Of a stretch of DNA of 64,000 nt, positions 12,191-25,330 are shown piece after piece. The notes beneath the pieces were generated by a model, which was not told the DNA's origin, did no database searches, and saw nothing but the letters and a program-made list of their open reading frames with translations. Position 1 is the stretch's first letter; every line of letters begins with the position of its first letter. A program made the position numbers and the translations under genes. Source of the DNA: Bolinopsis microptera (taxonomy: Eukaryota; Ctenophora; Tentaculata; Lobata; Bolinopsidae); contig NW_026971781.1 in the NCBI RefSeq assembly GCF_026151205.1, forward strand, positions 1 through 64,000, written 5' to 3'.

Positions 12191-15100
12191 CAACGGATCA
12201 CACTTGACTACCTCTATGCAACTCACCACACCAATTTGGGCATGTCCCCAGCCAACTAAAGCGAAAATCTGGCTTTGAAATCTCAATTTGAAAACACCCG
12301 AAAATGCCCCTTTTCGGCCATTTTTCGCGCCCCATTTTCCCCCACGAAGGCCCCAAATAACTGGTAACGTACTTCCAGATCAACCAGGGTGCCAACCAAA
12401 CTCATTGGAGACGTTTTAGGGCGAAATATGGATGTCTCCAAAAAATTCCATGGATTCAAAATGTCTCCAATTTTTTACAAAATCTTTTCAAGTCATTTTG
12501 AATCTTGGGGAACCCGGATTTCTGCAACGGATCACACTTGTACTACCTCTATGCAAACTCACCCACACCAATTTGGGCATTGTCCAGCCAACTAAAGCCG
12601 AAATCTGGCTTTGAAATCTCAAATTGAAAACACCCGAAAATGCCCCTTTTCGGCCCATTTTTCGGCCCATTTTCCCCCCCTGAAGGCCCAAATAACTGGT
12701 AACGTACTTCCAGATCAACCAGGGTGCCAACCAAACTCATTGGAGACGTTTTAGGGCGAAATATGGATGTCTCCAAAAATTCCATGGATTCCAAAATGTC
12801 TCCAATTTTTTACAAAATCTTTTCAAGTTCATTTTGAATCTTGGAACCCGGATTTCTGCAACGGATCACACTTGTACTACCTTCTATGCAACTCACCCAC
12901 ACCAATTTGGGCATGTCCCAGCCAACTAAAGCCGAAAATCTGGCTTTGAAATCTCAAATTTGAAAACACCCGAAAATGCCCCTTTTCGGCCCATTTTTCG
13001 GCCATTTTCCCCCCTGAAGGCCCCAAATAACTGGTAACGTACTTCCAGATCAACCAGGGTGCCAACCAAACTCATTGGAGACGTTTTAGGGCGAAATATG
13101 GATGTCTCCATCAAAAAATTCCCATGGATTCCAATAATGTCTCCAATTTTTACAAATCTTTTCAAGTCATTTTGAATCTTGGGAACCCGGATTTCTGCAA
13201 CGGATCACACTTGTACTACCTCTATGCAACTCACCCACACCAATTTGGGCATGTCCCAGCAACTAAAGCCGAAAATCTGGCTTTGAATCTCAAATTGAAA
13301 ACACCCGAAAATGCCCCTTTTCGGCCCATTTTTCGGCCCATTTTCCCCCCTGAAGGCCCCAAATAACTGGTAACGTACTTCCAGATCAACCAGGGTGCCA
13401 ACCAAACTCATTGGAGACGTTTTAGGGCGAAATATGGATGTCTCCAAAAAAATCCATGGATTCCAAAATGTCTCCAATTTTTTACAAAATCTTTTCAAGT
13501 CATTTTGAATCTTGGAACCCGGATTTCTGCAAACGGATCACACTTGTACCTACCTCTATGCAACTCACCCACACCAATTTGGGCATGTCCCAGCCCAACT
13601 AAAGCCGAAAATCTGGCTTTGAAATCTCAAATTTGAAAAACACCCGAAATGCCCCTTTTCGGCCCATTTTTCGGCCCATTTTCCCCCCTGAAGGCCCCAA
13701 ATAACTGGTAACGTACTTCCAGATCCACCAGGGTGCCAACCAAACTCATTGGAGACCGTTTTAGGCGAAAATCTATGGATGTCTCCAAAAAATTCCCATG
13801 GATTCCAAAATGTCTCAATTTTTACCAAAAATCTTTTCAAGTCATTTTGAATCTTGGGAACCCGGATTTCTGCAACGGATCACACTTGTACTCCTCTATG
13901 CAACTCACCCACACCATTTGGGCATGTCCAGCCAACTAAAGCCGAAAATCTGGCTTTGAATCTCAAATTTGAAAAACACCCGAAAATGCCCCTTTTCGGC
14001 CCATTTTTTCGGCATTTTCCCCCCTGAAGGCCCCAAATAACTGGTAACGTACTTCCAGATCAACCAGGGTGCCAACCAAACTCATTGAGACGTTTTAGGG
14101 GCGAAATATGGATTTGTTTCTCCAAAAAAATTCCCATGGGTTCCAAAATGTCTCCAATTTTTAAAAATCTTTCAAGGGCAATTTGAATCTTGGAACCCGG
14201 ATTTCTGCAACGGATCACACTTGTACACCTCATGCAACTCACCCCCAACCATTTGGGCAGGGCCAGCAACTAAAGCCGAAAATCTGGCTTTGAAATCTCA
14301 ATTTGAAAACACCCGAAAATGCCCCTTTTCGGCCCATTTTTCGGCCCATTTTTCCCCCTGAAGGCCCCAAATAACTGGTAACGTACTTCCAGATCAACCA
14401 GGGTGCCAACCAAACTCATTGGAGACGTTTTAGGGCGAAATATGGATGTCTCCAAAAAATTCCCATGGATTCCAAAATGTCTCCAATTTTTACAAAAATC
14501 TTTTCAAGTCATTTTGAATCTTGGGAACCCGGATTTCTGCAACGGATCACACTTGTACTACCTCTATGCAACTCACCCACACCAATTTGGGCATGTCCCA
14601 GCCAACTAAAGCCGAAAATCTGGCTTTGAAATCTCAAATTTGAAAACACCCGAAAATGCCCCTTTTCGGCCCATTTTTCGCCCATTTTCCCCCCTGAAAG
14701 GCCCCAAATAACTGGTAACGTACTTCCAGATCAACCAGGGTGCCAACCAAACTCATTGGAGACGTTTTAGGGCGAAATATGGATGTCTCCAAAAAATTCC
14801 CATGGATTCCAAAATGTCTCCAATTTTTAACAAAATCTTTTCAAGTCATTTGAATCTTGGGAACCCGGATTTCTGCAACGGATCACACTTGTACTACCTC
14901 TATGCAACTCACCCACACCAATTTGGGCATGTCCAGCCAACTAAAGCCGAAAATCTGGCTTTGAAATCTCAAATTTGAAAACACCCGAAAATGCCCCCTT
15001 TTCGGCCCATTTTTCGGCCCATTTTTCCCCCTGAAGGCCCCAAATAACTGGTAACGTACTTCCAGATCAACCAGGGTGCCAACCAAACTCATGGAGACGT

Positions 15101-16770
15101 TTTAGGGCGAAATATGGATGTCTCCAAAAAATTCCCATGGATTCCAAAATGTCTCCAATTTTTTTACAAAATCTTTTCAAGTCATTTTGAATCTTGGGAA
15201 CCCGGATTTCTGCAACGGATCACACTTGTACTACCTTTATGCAACTCACCCACACCAATTTGGGCATGTCCCAGCCAACTAAAGCCGAAAATCTGGCTTT
15301 GAAATCTTCAAATTTGAAAACACCCGAAAATGCCCCTTTTCGGCCCATTTTTCGGGCCCATTTTCCCCCTGAAGGCCCCAAATAACTGGTAACGTACTTC
15401 CAGATCACCAGGGTGCCAACCAAACTCATTGGAGACGTTTTAGGGCGAAATATGGATGTCTCCAAAAAATTCCCATGGATTCCAAAATGTCTCCAATTTT
15501 TACAAAATCTTTTCAAGTCATTTTGAATCTTGGGACCCGGATTTCTGCAACGGATCACACTTGTACTACCTCTATGCAACTCACCCACACCAATTTTGGG
15601 CAGGTCCCAGCCAACTAAAAGCCGAAATCTGGCTTTGAAATCTCAAATTTGAAAACACCCGAAAATGCCCCTTTTCGGCCCATTTTTCGGCCCATTTTCC
15701 CCCCTGAAGGCCCCAAATAACTGGTAACGTACTTCCAGATCAACCAGGGTGCCAACCAAACTCATTGGAGACGTTTTAGGGCGAAATATGGATGTCTCCA
15801 AAAAATTCCCAGGGATTCCAAAATGTCTCCAATTTTTTACAAAATCTTTTCAAGTCATTTGAATCTTGGGGAACCCGATTTCTGCAACGATCACACTTGT
15901 ACTACCTCTTATGCAACTCACCCACACCAATTTGGGCATGTCCCAGCCAACTAAAGCCGAAAATCTGGCTTTGAAATCTCAAATTTAGAAAAACACCCGA
16001 AAATGCCCCTTTTCGGCCCATTTTCGGCCCATTTTCCCCCCCTGAAGGCCCCAAATAACTGGTAACGTACTTCAGATCAACAGGGTGCCAACCAAACTCA
16101 TTGGAGACGTTTTAGGGCGAAATATGGATGTCTCCAAAAAATTCCCATGGATTCCAAAATGTCTCCAATTTTTTACAAAATCTTCTCAAGTCATTTTGAA
16201 TCTTGGAACCCGGATTTCTGCAACGGATCACACTTGTACTACCTCTATGCAACTCACCCACACCAATTTGGGCATGTCCCAGCCAACTAAAGCCGAAAAT
16301 CTGGCTTTGAAATCTCAAATTTGAAAACACCCGAAAATGCCCCTTTTCGGCCCATTTTTCGGCCCATTTTCCCCCTGAAGGCCCCAAATAACTGGTAACG
16401 TACTTCCAGATCAAACCAGGGTGCCAACCAAACTCATGGAGACGTTTTAGGGCGAAATATGGAATGTCTCCAAAAAATTCCCATGGATTCCAAAATGTCC
16501 CCAATTTTTTACAAAATCTTCAAGTCATTTTGAATCTTTGGGGAACCCGGATTTCTGCAACGGGTCACACTTGTACTACCTCTATGCAACTCACCCACAC
16601 CAATTTGGGCATGTCCCAGCCAACTAAAGCCGAAAATCTGGCTTTGAAATCTCAATTGAAAACACCCGAAAATGCCCCTTTTCGGCCATTTTTTCGGCCC
16701 ATTTTCCCCCGAAGGCCCCAAATAACTGGTAACGTACTTCCAGATCAACCAGGGGGCCAACCAAACTCAT
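12191..16770 (+). repeat. 337-bp satellite, well preserved copies
   Basis: Thirteen to fourteen copies near the clean sequence. Private changes include small insertions such as TC at about 13111, a T near 13135, and a disturbed copy at about 14088-14275 (TTTG inserted near 14114, several lost bases). All copies have the same orientation. No gene is supported. Confidence 0.95.
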
Positions 16771-18550
16771 TGAGACGTTTTAAAGGGGGAAAAGGATGCT
16801 CCAAAAAATTCCCATGGATTCCAAAATGTCCCAATTTTTTCAAAATCTTTTTTAAGTCATTTTGAATCTTGGGAACCCGGATTTCTTTCAACGGGCCACT
16901 TGTACTACCCCTTGCAAACCCCCCCACCAAATTTGGGGGTCCCCCAACAAAAGCCCAAAATCGGCTTTTAAAACTCAATTTTTAAAACACCCGAAAATGC
17001 CCCCCTTTTTGGCCCATTTTTCGGGCCCCTTTTCCCCCCTGAAGGGCCCCCAAAAAACTGGAAAGTCTTTTAGATCAACCAGGTGCCAAACCCAAAACCC
17101 GGAGACGTTTTAGGGCGAAAAAATGGGTGTCTCCAAAAAATTCCCATATTTCCCAAATTCCCAATTTTTTTTCAAAATCTTTTTAAGTCTTTTTAACTTG
17201 GGGAAACCCGGAACTGCAACGGGTCACACTTTTCTACCCTTTCAACTCACCCACACCCAATTTTTGGGGGTCCCAGCCAATAAAGCCCAAAATCTGGGTT
17301 TTAAATCCAAATTTTTTAAAACACCCGAAAATGCCCCTTTTCGGCCCCTTTTTCGGCCATTTTCCCCCCTAGGCCCCAAATAACTGGGAAGTACTTCCAG
17401 ACAACCAGGGTGCCAACCAAACTCAAGGAGACGTTTTGGGCGAAATATGGATGTCTCCAAAAAATTCCCAGGGTTCCAAAATGTCTCCAATTTTTTTTTA
17501 AAACTTTCAAATCATTTTGAATCTTGGAACCCGGTTTCTGCAAACGGATCACATTTACACCTCTTGCAACTCACCCACACCAATTTGGGCGGCCCAGCCC
17601 AAAAAAAGCCAAAATCTGGCTTTGAAATCTCAAATTTGAAAAAACCCGAAAAGCCCCTTTTTTGGCCCATTTTTTTTGGCCCCTTTTCCCCCCAAGGCCC
17701 CAAAAAAAGGTAACGACTTCCCCGATCAACCAGGTGCCAACCAAAAATCATTGGAGACGTTGGGCGAAATATGGAGTTCCCAAAAAATTCCCATGATTCC
17801 CAAAAAGTCTCCAATTTTTTACAAAATCTTTTCAAGTCATTTTGAATCTTGGGGAAACCCCGGATTTCTGCAACGGGTCACACTTTTTACCCCTCTTCAA
17901 CTCACCCACCCAATTTTTGGGTCCCAGCCAACTAAAGCCGAAAATCTGGGTTTTGAAATCTCAAATTTGAAAACACCCGAAAATGCCCCTTTTTGGGCCC
18001 TTTTTTCGGCCCATTTTTCCCCCCCCGAAAAGGGCCCCAAAAAAAGGTAACTACTTCCGATAACCAGGGTGCCACCAAACCATTTGGGGACGTTTTTAGG
18101 GCGAAAAAAGGATGTTCCAAAAAAATTCCCATGGGTTCCAAAATGTCTCCAATTTTTACAAAAACTTTCAAGTCTTTTGAAAATTGGGACCCCGGTTTCG
18201 CAACGGATCACACTTACTCCCTTGCAACTCACCCACACCAATTTTGGGCTTTCCCACCAACAAAGCCAAAACGGCTTTGAAATCTCAAATTTGAAACCCC
18301 CCCGAAAATCCCCTTTTGGCCCATTTTTTCGGCCCCTTTTCCCCCCTAAGGCCCCCAAAAAACTGGTAACGTACTTTCCCAAACAACCAGGGGGCCAAAC
18401 CCAAAATCAATGGAGACGTTTTTTGGGGGAAATATGGATTCTCCAAAAAATTTCCCCTGGTTTCCCCAAAAAATTCCAATTTTTTACAAAATTTTTATTT
18501 TTTAATTTTGGGGCCCGGATTCGCAACGGATCACAACTTTACTACCTATG
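16771..18550 (+). repeat. 337-bp satellite, degraded block with run assimilation
   Basis: About five copies. Landmarks at 16774, 17104, 17430, 17757, 18089 and 18415 give steps of 326-332 bp, so length is nearly kept while sequence is corrupted. As in the first 4 kb, runs grow at the expense of neighbouring bases (GTGCC to GGGCC, CCCATGG to CCCAGGG or CCCCTGG). Confidence 0.87.
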
Positions 18551-19389
18551 AAATCCCCCCAAGCGATTCCAGCCACAAGCGAAATCTCTTTGAAATCAAA
18601 ATTTTAAAACCCCAACTTCCCCCATTGGCCCTTTTCCCCGAAAGCCCAAAAAAAAGAACCTTTCCAGCACCCATGCCAAAACCTTGAGAGTTAGCAAATT
18701 AAGTTCCAAAATTCCATCACAAAATTTTCAATATTTTAATAAATTTTGAAGTCAATCGATTTAACCTTTGCAATCTACACATTTCATGTCTCAGCCAACT
18801 AACCAAATTTGGCTTTCATCCAATTGAAAACCGAAAATTGGCTTTCACCAATTTAAACCCAAAATCCCTTTCGAGCCCATTTTTGGACTCCCCAACCCCT
18901 CCGACCATTCGGAACCGGTGGCCAAAATTGGAGTTCAAAAATTCATGGTTCCAAAATTCCCCTTGAAAAATTTCACAATTTGATCTTAAAATCCATTTTC
19001 AAGTCATTTTTAACCATTTCTCAACACACATTGCATCTGCAACTCAACCAAATTGGCTTTAAATCCTAAAGGAAAACCCAAAACCTTTTCAACCATTGCC
19101 CAATTTGCCCCCTTTAAGGCCCAAAATTTGGCCCAATTCCCCCGAAGGCCCCAAAAACTGGTAACGTAATTCGAACCAGGGGCCACCATATTGATTTGGG
19201 TCAAATATGATGTTTCCAAAATTCCCATGGATTTTCAAAAATGTCTCCAATATTTTACAAAATCTTGCAAGATTTTGAATTGGAACCGTTTCTAGCAAAC
19301 GGTCACACTGTACTATTTGGCATTCAACAGCCACCAACCAAAATTGGCTTCCCAGCCAATTTAAAACCGAAAAGCTTGAAACTCAAATT

Positions 19390-19620
19390 TTGCCATTTTC
19401 CCCTAGGCCCCAAATAAGGACGTACTTCCAGATCAACAGGTGCCAACCAAACTCATTGGAACTTAGGCGAATAATGGCGTCCAAAAAATTCCATGGATTC
19501 AAAATGTCAATTTTAAAAAATCTTTCAAGTCATTTAATCTTTGGGAACCCGATTTTAACACTTGTAAATCTTGAACATCACCCACCCAATTGGGATGTCA
19601 CCAACTAAAGCCAAATGGGC
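19390..19620 (+). repeat. Recognisable satellite island in decayed region
   Basis: The order CCCCAAATAA, GTACTTCCAGATCAAC, GCCAACCAAACTCATTGG, then TTCCATGGATTC and the CAAGTCATTT block follows the clean unit, with many single bases missing. Confidence 0.75.
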
Positions 19621-21939
19621 TTTGAATCTCAACTTAAAACACCGAAAATGCCCTTTCGGCCAATTTTCGGCCAAATTTCCCCCAACCCCAAAAAGACCTT
19701 TACTTCCGTCACCGGGTGCCAACCAAAACCGAATTTAGGGCGAAATAGATCAGTCTCCAAAAAATTCCATGGATTCCAATTTTCAATTTTTCAAATTTTA
19801 ATCTTGGAATCCGAACCCGTTTGAACACACTTTTATCTTATGCAATCAAACCCATTTGGGAATCCAAACTAAAACCCCAATCACCCAAAATTTGCTGCGC
19901 CAAATGCCCTTTGGCCTTTAATTCTGAATTTTCCCGAAAGGCCCCAAATCCAATTTTGGCCATTTAACCAGGGGCCCCCAAAATTGGGGCGTTTCCAAAT
20001 CATGTTCCCAAAAATTCTTGGAGCAAATTTCAATTTTCACAAAATTTACCCTATCTAAAAACCATTTTGCAAAATCAATTTATCCTATGCAACACCACAA
20101 TTTTGGGAAATCCACTACTAACTCGAAAATCCCCCAATTGGATTCCACCAACCAAAAGAAATTTCGCCAATTCTTTTAACCCCCAAAAAGCCCTTAGCAA
20201 TTTTCGCCAAATTTCCCCCAAGCCCCCTAAGTGTTCGACTTAATCAAAGGGTTCAAAAACCATTGGATTCAAGCCCAATTTTAGCACAATTAATCCTATG
20301 AATTCAACCCAATTTTTCAACATACACTTGTCATTTTGAATCCTTGACCCGTTTGCATTCCAGCCACTTAAGCCAAATCTGGCTTAACCCAAATTTGGGA
20401 TTCCACCAACAGCCTCCAAATTTCGAACCAATTTTGAAAGCCCCAAAAATATCGGCTTTTACGCCCAATTCCCCAAACCTTAACTTTGACTTAGAAACCA
20501 GGGTTCCAACAACCCATGGGAATTACAAATAATGTCTCCAAAAATTCCAAATAAATGTTCCAAAATTTTGAAATCTTGCGTCTATGAATCACTGAACCCT
20601 TTTGCAACTCCCACACAATCTGTCAACCACAAACCAAGGGCTTTAGCTAAAGCGAAAATGCTGAAACTTTTGCCATTTCCGAAAATTTTCCCCCTTGGCC
20701 AAAACTTTAACGGTCCTGATCACCTGCCAAAACTTAAGTACTTTAGCAAATTGGATGCCCAAAAATTCGAGATTTTAGGTCAATTTTCAAAAAATCTTTC
20801 AAATTTCCTTTTACCATTTTCAACTTTCACTTGGCACCCATCAACGAATCACATTTCACCTGTCCAACCACTCAAACCCAAATTGGGTTGAATCTCAAAG
20901 GGAAAAAAAGGCCAAAATGCCAATTTTCAAACGAAATTTCCCCTTGGGCCCATTTTGGAATACCCCAGGTCAAATGAATACTTCGACATTAGGGGCCAAG
21001 AATCTCAAAAAACTTTGGTAAAATGATTTTAAAAAACATTTTTCCCCTTTTCCAATTTTACAATTTTCAAGGTTACTGGTACCCGTATTCTGCACACCAA
21101 TTTTGGGGAAAGTCAGCAACTACCAAATCCGTTTTAATTTCCCCAAAATTAAAAACCGAAATGCTTTAATTCCAATTTCCCAATCCCCTTTGCCCAATTT
21201 GGCAATACCCCAACCCAAAGGGTGCAACCATACTTCAGCAAACGGTTTGACAAATATTGCTAAAGAAATTGCTTTCCCAAAAATTCCCTGACCAAAATCA
21301 ATTTTATCAATTTGGAACGCATTTTTCAGGGAACCTTTCCCAACACCACCCATTTCATGTCCCCAACCTAAACCAATCTTGGTTGGAAAACCAATTAAAA
21401 CCCGAAAATGCCCTTTGGAACTTTTGCAAACACCCAAAGCCCCCCAAAATTTTCGGCTTAATCCCAAAGGGAACCAAAACCTTGGGACGTTTCGGCAATC
21501 CGGTGCCCAATAAATTTCCATGGTTCCAAGAACTCCAATTCCAAAATCTTAGCATTTTTTAACGATTCTGAACTGATCTGAATCCCTTCTGCAACGACCA
21601 ATTTAAACCTTTCAATCACCAACTTTGGGCGCAACTTAAACGAAAAACCGTTTAAATTCAAATTTGCAAACCGAATTCCCCTAGCCCAAATGGCTTTCCC
21701 TTAGACCCAAATGCCCTAACTTTGGATTTTGGGCCAAATATATTGTACTACAAATACCCTGGTTCAAAATTCACATTGTTTTACAAAATTTTTTAGTTTT
21801 TCAAATCTGTCCAGGATTTGCAAGGAACCCTTTAAGGGTCAATTACACCATTTGGGCATCCCACCAACTAAGGAAACTCCCTTCAACTAACCAATTGTTT
21901 AAACCAAATTGCAAACGGCCATTTGCCATTTTCCCCATG

Positions 21940-22560
21940 CCCCATCCCCCTGAAGGCCCCAAATAACTGGTAACCACTTCAGATAACGGTGCCAACCAAA
22001 CTCATTGGACTTTTAGGCGAAATATGTGCTCCAAAAAATTCCAATGATTAAAAATCTCCAATATTTAATTTGTAATCATTTTGAATCTGGAACTATTTTG
22101 CAACTCACACACTACTACCTCTATGCAACCACCCAACCAATTTGGGCTTCACCAACTAAACCGAAAATGCTTTGAAATAATTTGAACCCCGAAAATGCCC
22201 CATTTGCCCTTTTCGGCCCATTTCCCCCTGAGCCCAAATAACTGGAGACTTCCAACAACCGGTGCCAACCAAAATGGAGACTATTAGGGAATATGGATTT
22301 CCAAAAATTTCCATTGATTCCAAAATGTCTCCAATTATTTACAAAATTTGTAAGTCATTTGAATCTGGACCGATTTGAACGATCATCAACTCCACACCAA
22401 TTTGGCATGTCCCAGCCAATTAAGCCGAAAAATCGCTTGAAATCTCAAATTTGAAACACCAAAATGCCCCTTTTGCCCATTTTTCGGCCCATTTTCCCCC
22501 TGAAGGCCCCAAATAACTGGTAAGTCCCCAGATCAACAGGGTGCCAACAGATCAATGGAG
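21940..22560 (+). repeat. Recognisable satellite island, two copies
   Basis: Two consecutive shortened copies. CTGAAGGCCCCAAATAACTGG at 21951 and GCCAACCAAACTCATTGG at about 21990 are followed by the rest of the unit in order. The GAC landmarks at 22008, 22279 and 22559 are 271 and 280 bp apart. Confidence 0.8.
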
Positions 22561-24639
22561 ACCCTATTTGGGAAAAGGATTGGCAAAAAATTCCGTTCCA
22601 AAATTTCCAATTTTTCAAAATTTTTCAATATTTTGAATTGGGAACCGGATTCTGAAGGATAACCTCGACTTCCCCCCCCCCACAATTGGGCATCCCAATA
22701 ACCAAACCATTGTCTGTCCAGATCTAAACCGAAAACTCCCAAACCCTTAAGCCCAAATTTCCGGAATTTCCCCTAAGGCCCAATACTTACGACTTAAGGC
22801 CAAAATGGAACAAATCCAGAAATCGGGCCAAACTATTTAAAAATTTCAGGATTAAAATGTCTCCAAAAAATTTTCAGTATTTAATTGGACCATTTTTAAA
22901 CTTCACACTTCAATCTTGGATCCCACTAACCAATTGGCATTCTCATCAACTCAAACCCACCATTTGGCAATCCCATAACAAACGAAAATGCTTTTCGGAA
23001 TTTTTGACCACCCTGAAACCCCAATATTGGGTACTTAGTCGACCAGGTTCCAACAAACCCATAACGTTAGTTTCAAATACGTTCCAAAAATCTGGAACGA
23101 ATTGCGCAATTTTAAAATCTATCATTTGATCAAACCCAATTTCTCAAATCAACTTAACATTTTTTTGAACTCCATCTGAAGGCAATCCCCCCAAACTCAG
23201 CCAATTGGCTTTCCCCAAACAAACCAAAAGCTCTCCAAAACTTCCAATTTAACCACCCAAAAGGGCCCCTTTCGGAAAATTTTTTTCCAATCCCGGATGC
23301 CCCAAAAACTTGGACGTTTTCAGTCAAATTGACTCCAAAAATTGACGTTTCAACATTCAATTTCAAAAAATCTTCCCAGATTTAAAATGGATCCGGTTTT
23401 CAAATTACACTCATTCATTTGCAATCTACCCAACCCCCTTTGGATACCCAGCCACTAAGCCGAATCGGTCACCACCAATTTGGATACCCAAAAAGCCCAT
23501 TTGGCTAAATCTCCAATTTTACAACCCCAAAATGCTTTTCGCAAATTGGCCAACCAATTCCGGAACGTTATAATGGTATACTCCAACAAAGGCCCAACCA
23601 AAATTTAAGTTTTAGAAATCTTTTGATTTAAACTTCCCGGATTCCAAATCCATTGTTACCAAATTCAATCATTTAACATTTGGCCGGTCGCAACAACACA
23701 TTGGTTTAACTCAAATTGAACACCCAAAATTGCCCTGTCCCAAATTTTGCCAAAATCTTTAAGCTAAAAATTTGGAAACCCGAATCCCTTGAAACCCAAA
23801 AATTTGGCATTTCCCGGCCAATATGGATGTTCACAACTTCCAGATCCAAAGTCTCCAATTTTACAACTTTTCAGCATTTTGACCTTAACCCTGGATTTCC
23901 AAAGTTTCAATACTTTACATACTCACCACAATCTTGGAGCCGTTCAAAGCGAAAAATCTGGACTAAATCTCAATTTACAACAACCGTTTAAGCTTTTCGG
24001 CCCATTTGGCCATTCTCTGAAGGCCAAATTTAAACGAATCCCCAATCAACGGTCCCCCCATTGGATTTTTACCCAAATTGGCCCAAAAAAATCCCTAGCT
24101 TCCAATTCCCAAGTTCCAAAAATCATTAAGTTTGGATTAGGATCCCAAAAACTGCAGGACCAAACTTTCACTTTATAACAAACCCCATTTTAATTTCCAT
24201 GGAACCAATCTGCAATTAATTTGAATCATTGAAAATCACCCGAAATCCCCATTTGGCCCATGTTCGCCATACCCAAAACCCCCAAAAAATGTAAACGACT
24301 CCGAAAATCCCCCTTTGACCCCTAAATCGGAGCCTTTTGGCCCATATGGCCCAATTTCCAACAAAATTCCGGTACAACAGTCCCAATTTTAAAAACTTTT
24401 AGGCTTGAAATTGGAACCCAAAATTCCCAGGTCCAAAATGTCCATTTCAAATCATGTCACCAATTTGCATTAACCAATTAGCAAGAATCACTTGAAACCT
24501 CTATTCAACCCCAACCCCTTTGGGCATTCCCGCCATAACCCAAAAGGCTTGAAAAAATTTGAAAACTCCGAAAAGCCCCTTTTCCCCAATTTTTCGGCCA
24601 TTTCCCCGAACCAAATAACAAATTCCATGTCAACGGTCC

Positions 24640-25330
24640 AATTTAAACATTGGAGACGTTTTAGATGGGAAGGATTCTCCAAAATCCCATTGATTCAAAT
24701 GTCTCCAATTTCACAAATCTTGCAAGTCTTTGAATTGGGAACCCGAATTTGCACGGAATCACACTTGTACAACCTCTGCAACTCACCCCCCAATTTGGGC
24801 ATGTCCCAGCCAACTAAAGCCGAAACTGGCTTGAAATCTCAAATTGAAACCCCTAAATGCCCCTTTTCGGCCCCAACTGGCCATTTCCCGAAGGCCCCAA
24901 AAACTGGTACGACTAAAATAGGTTGCCAAAAACCCATGATCCAATTCAATGTTAAAATATTTCAAATAATTTGAATTGGGAATCCGAATTTCTGCAACGG
25001 ATCACACTTGTATACCTTTGAATCCCCACCCAATTTGGCACCGACAACTAAGCCAAATCTGGCTTGAACCTTCAAATTTGAAACCCCAAAAAAGCCCTTT
25101 TCGGCCTTTTTCGCCCAATTTCCCCCAAGGCCCCAAATAATTGGTAACGTACTTTCGACCATTTTCCAACCAAAACTCATTGGAGACGTTTTGGGCAATA
25201 TGGTTCCAAAAATTCCCAGATTCAAAGTTCCAAATTTTAATTGTTTCAATTTCCCTTGGACCGGAATTCTCAATTTACAATCTCAACATTTGAATCGCAC
25301 CAACCAATTTGGGCTGTCCACAACTTACCG
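24640..25330 (+). repeat. Recognisable satellite island, about two copies
   Basis: Landmarks TTGGAGACGTTTTAG at 24650 and CATTGGAGACGTTTTGGG at 25178 lie 530 bp apart, consistent with two units of about 265 bp. CATGTCCCAGCCAACTAAAG at 24800 is exact. Confidence 0.78.

Noticed and set aside
24492-24974. 160-codon open frame in the decayed region, possible gene
   Set aside because: It runs through recognisable satellite motifs (CATGTCCCAGCCAACTAAAG and CGGCCCC blocks), and overlapping frames of similar size lie on the other strand. No domain or start context is visible.
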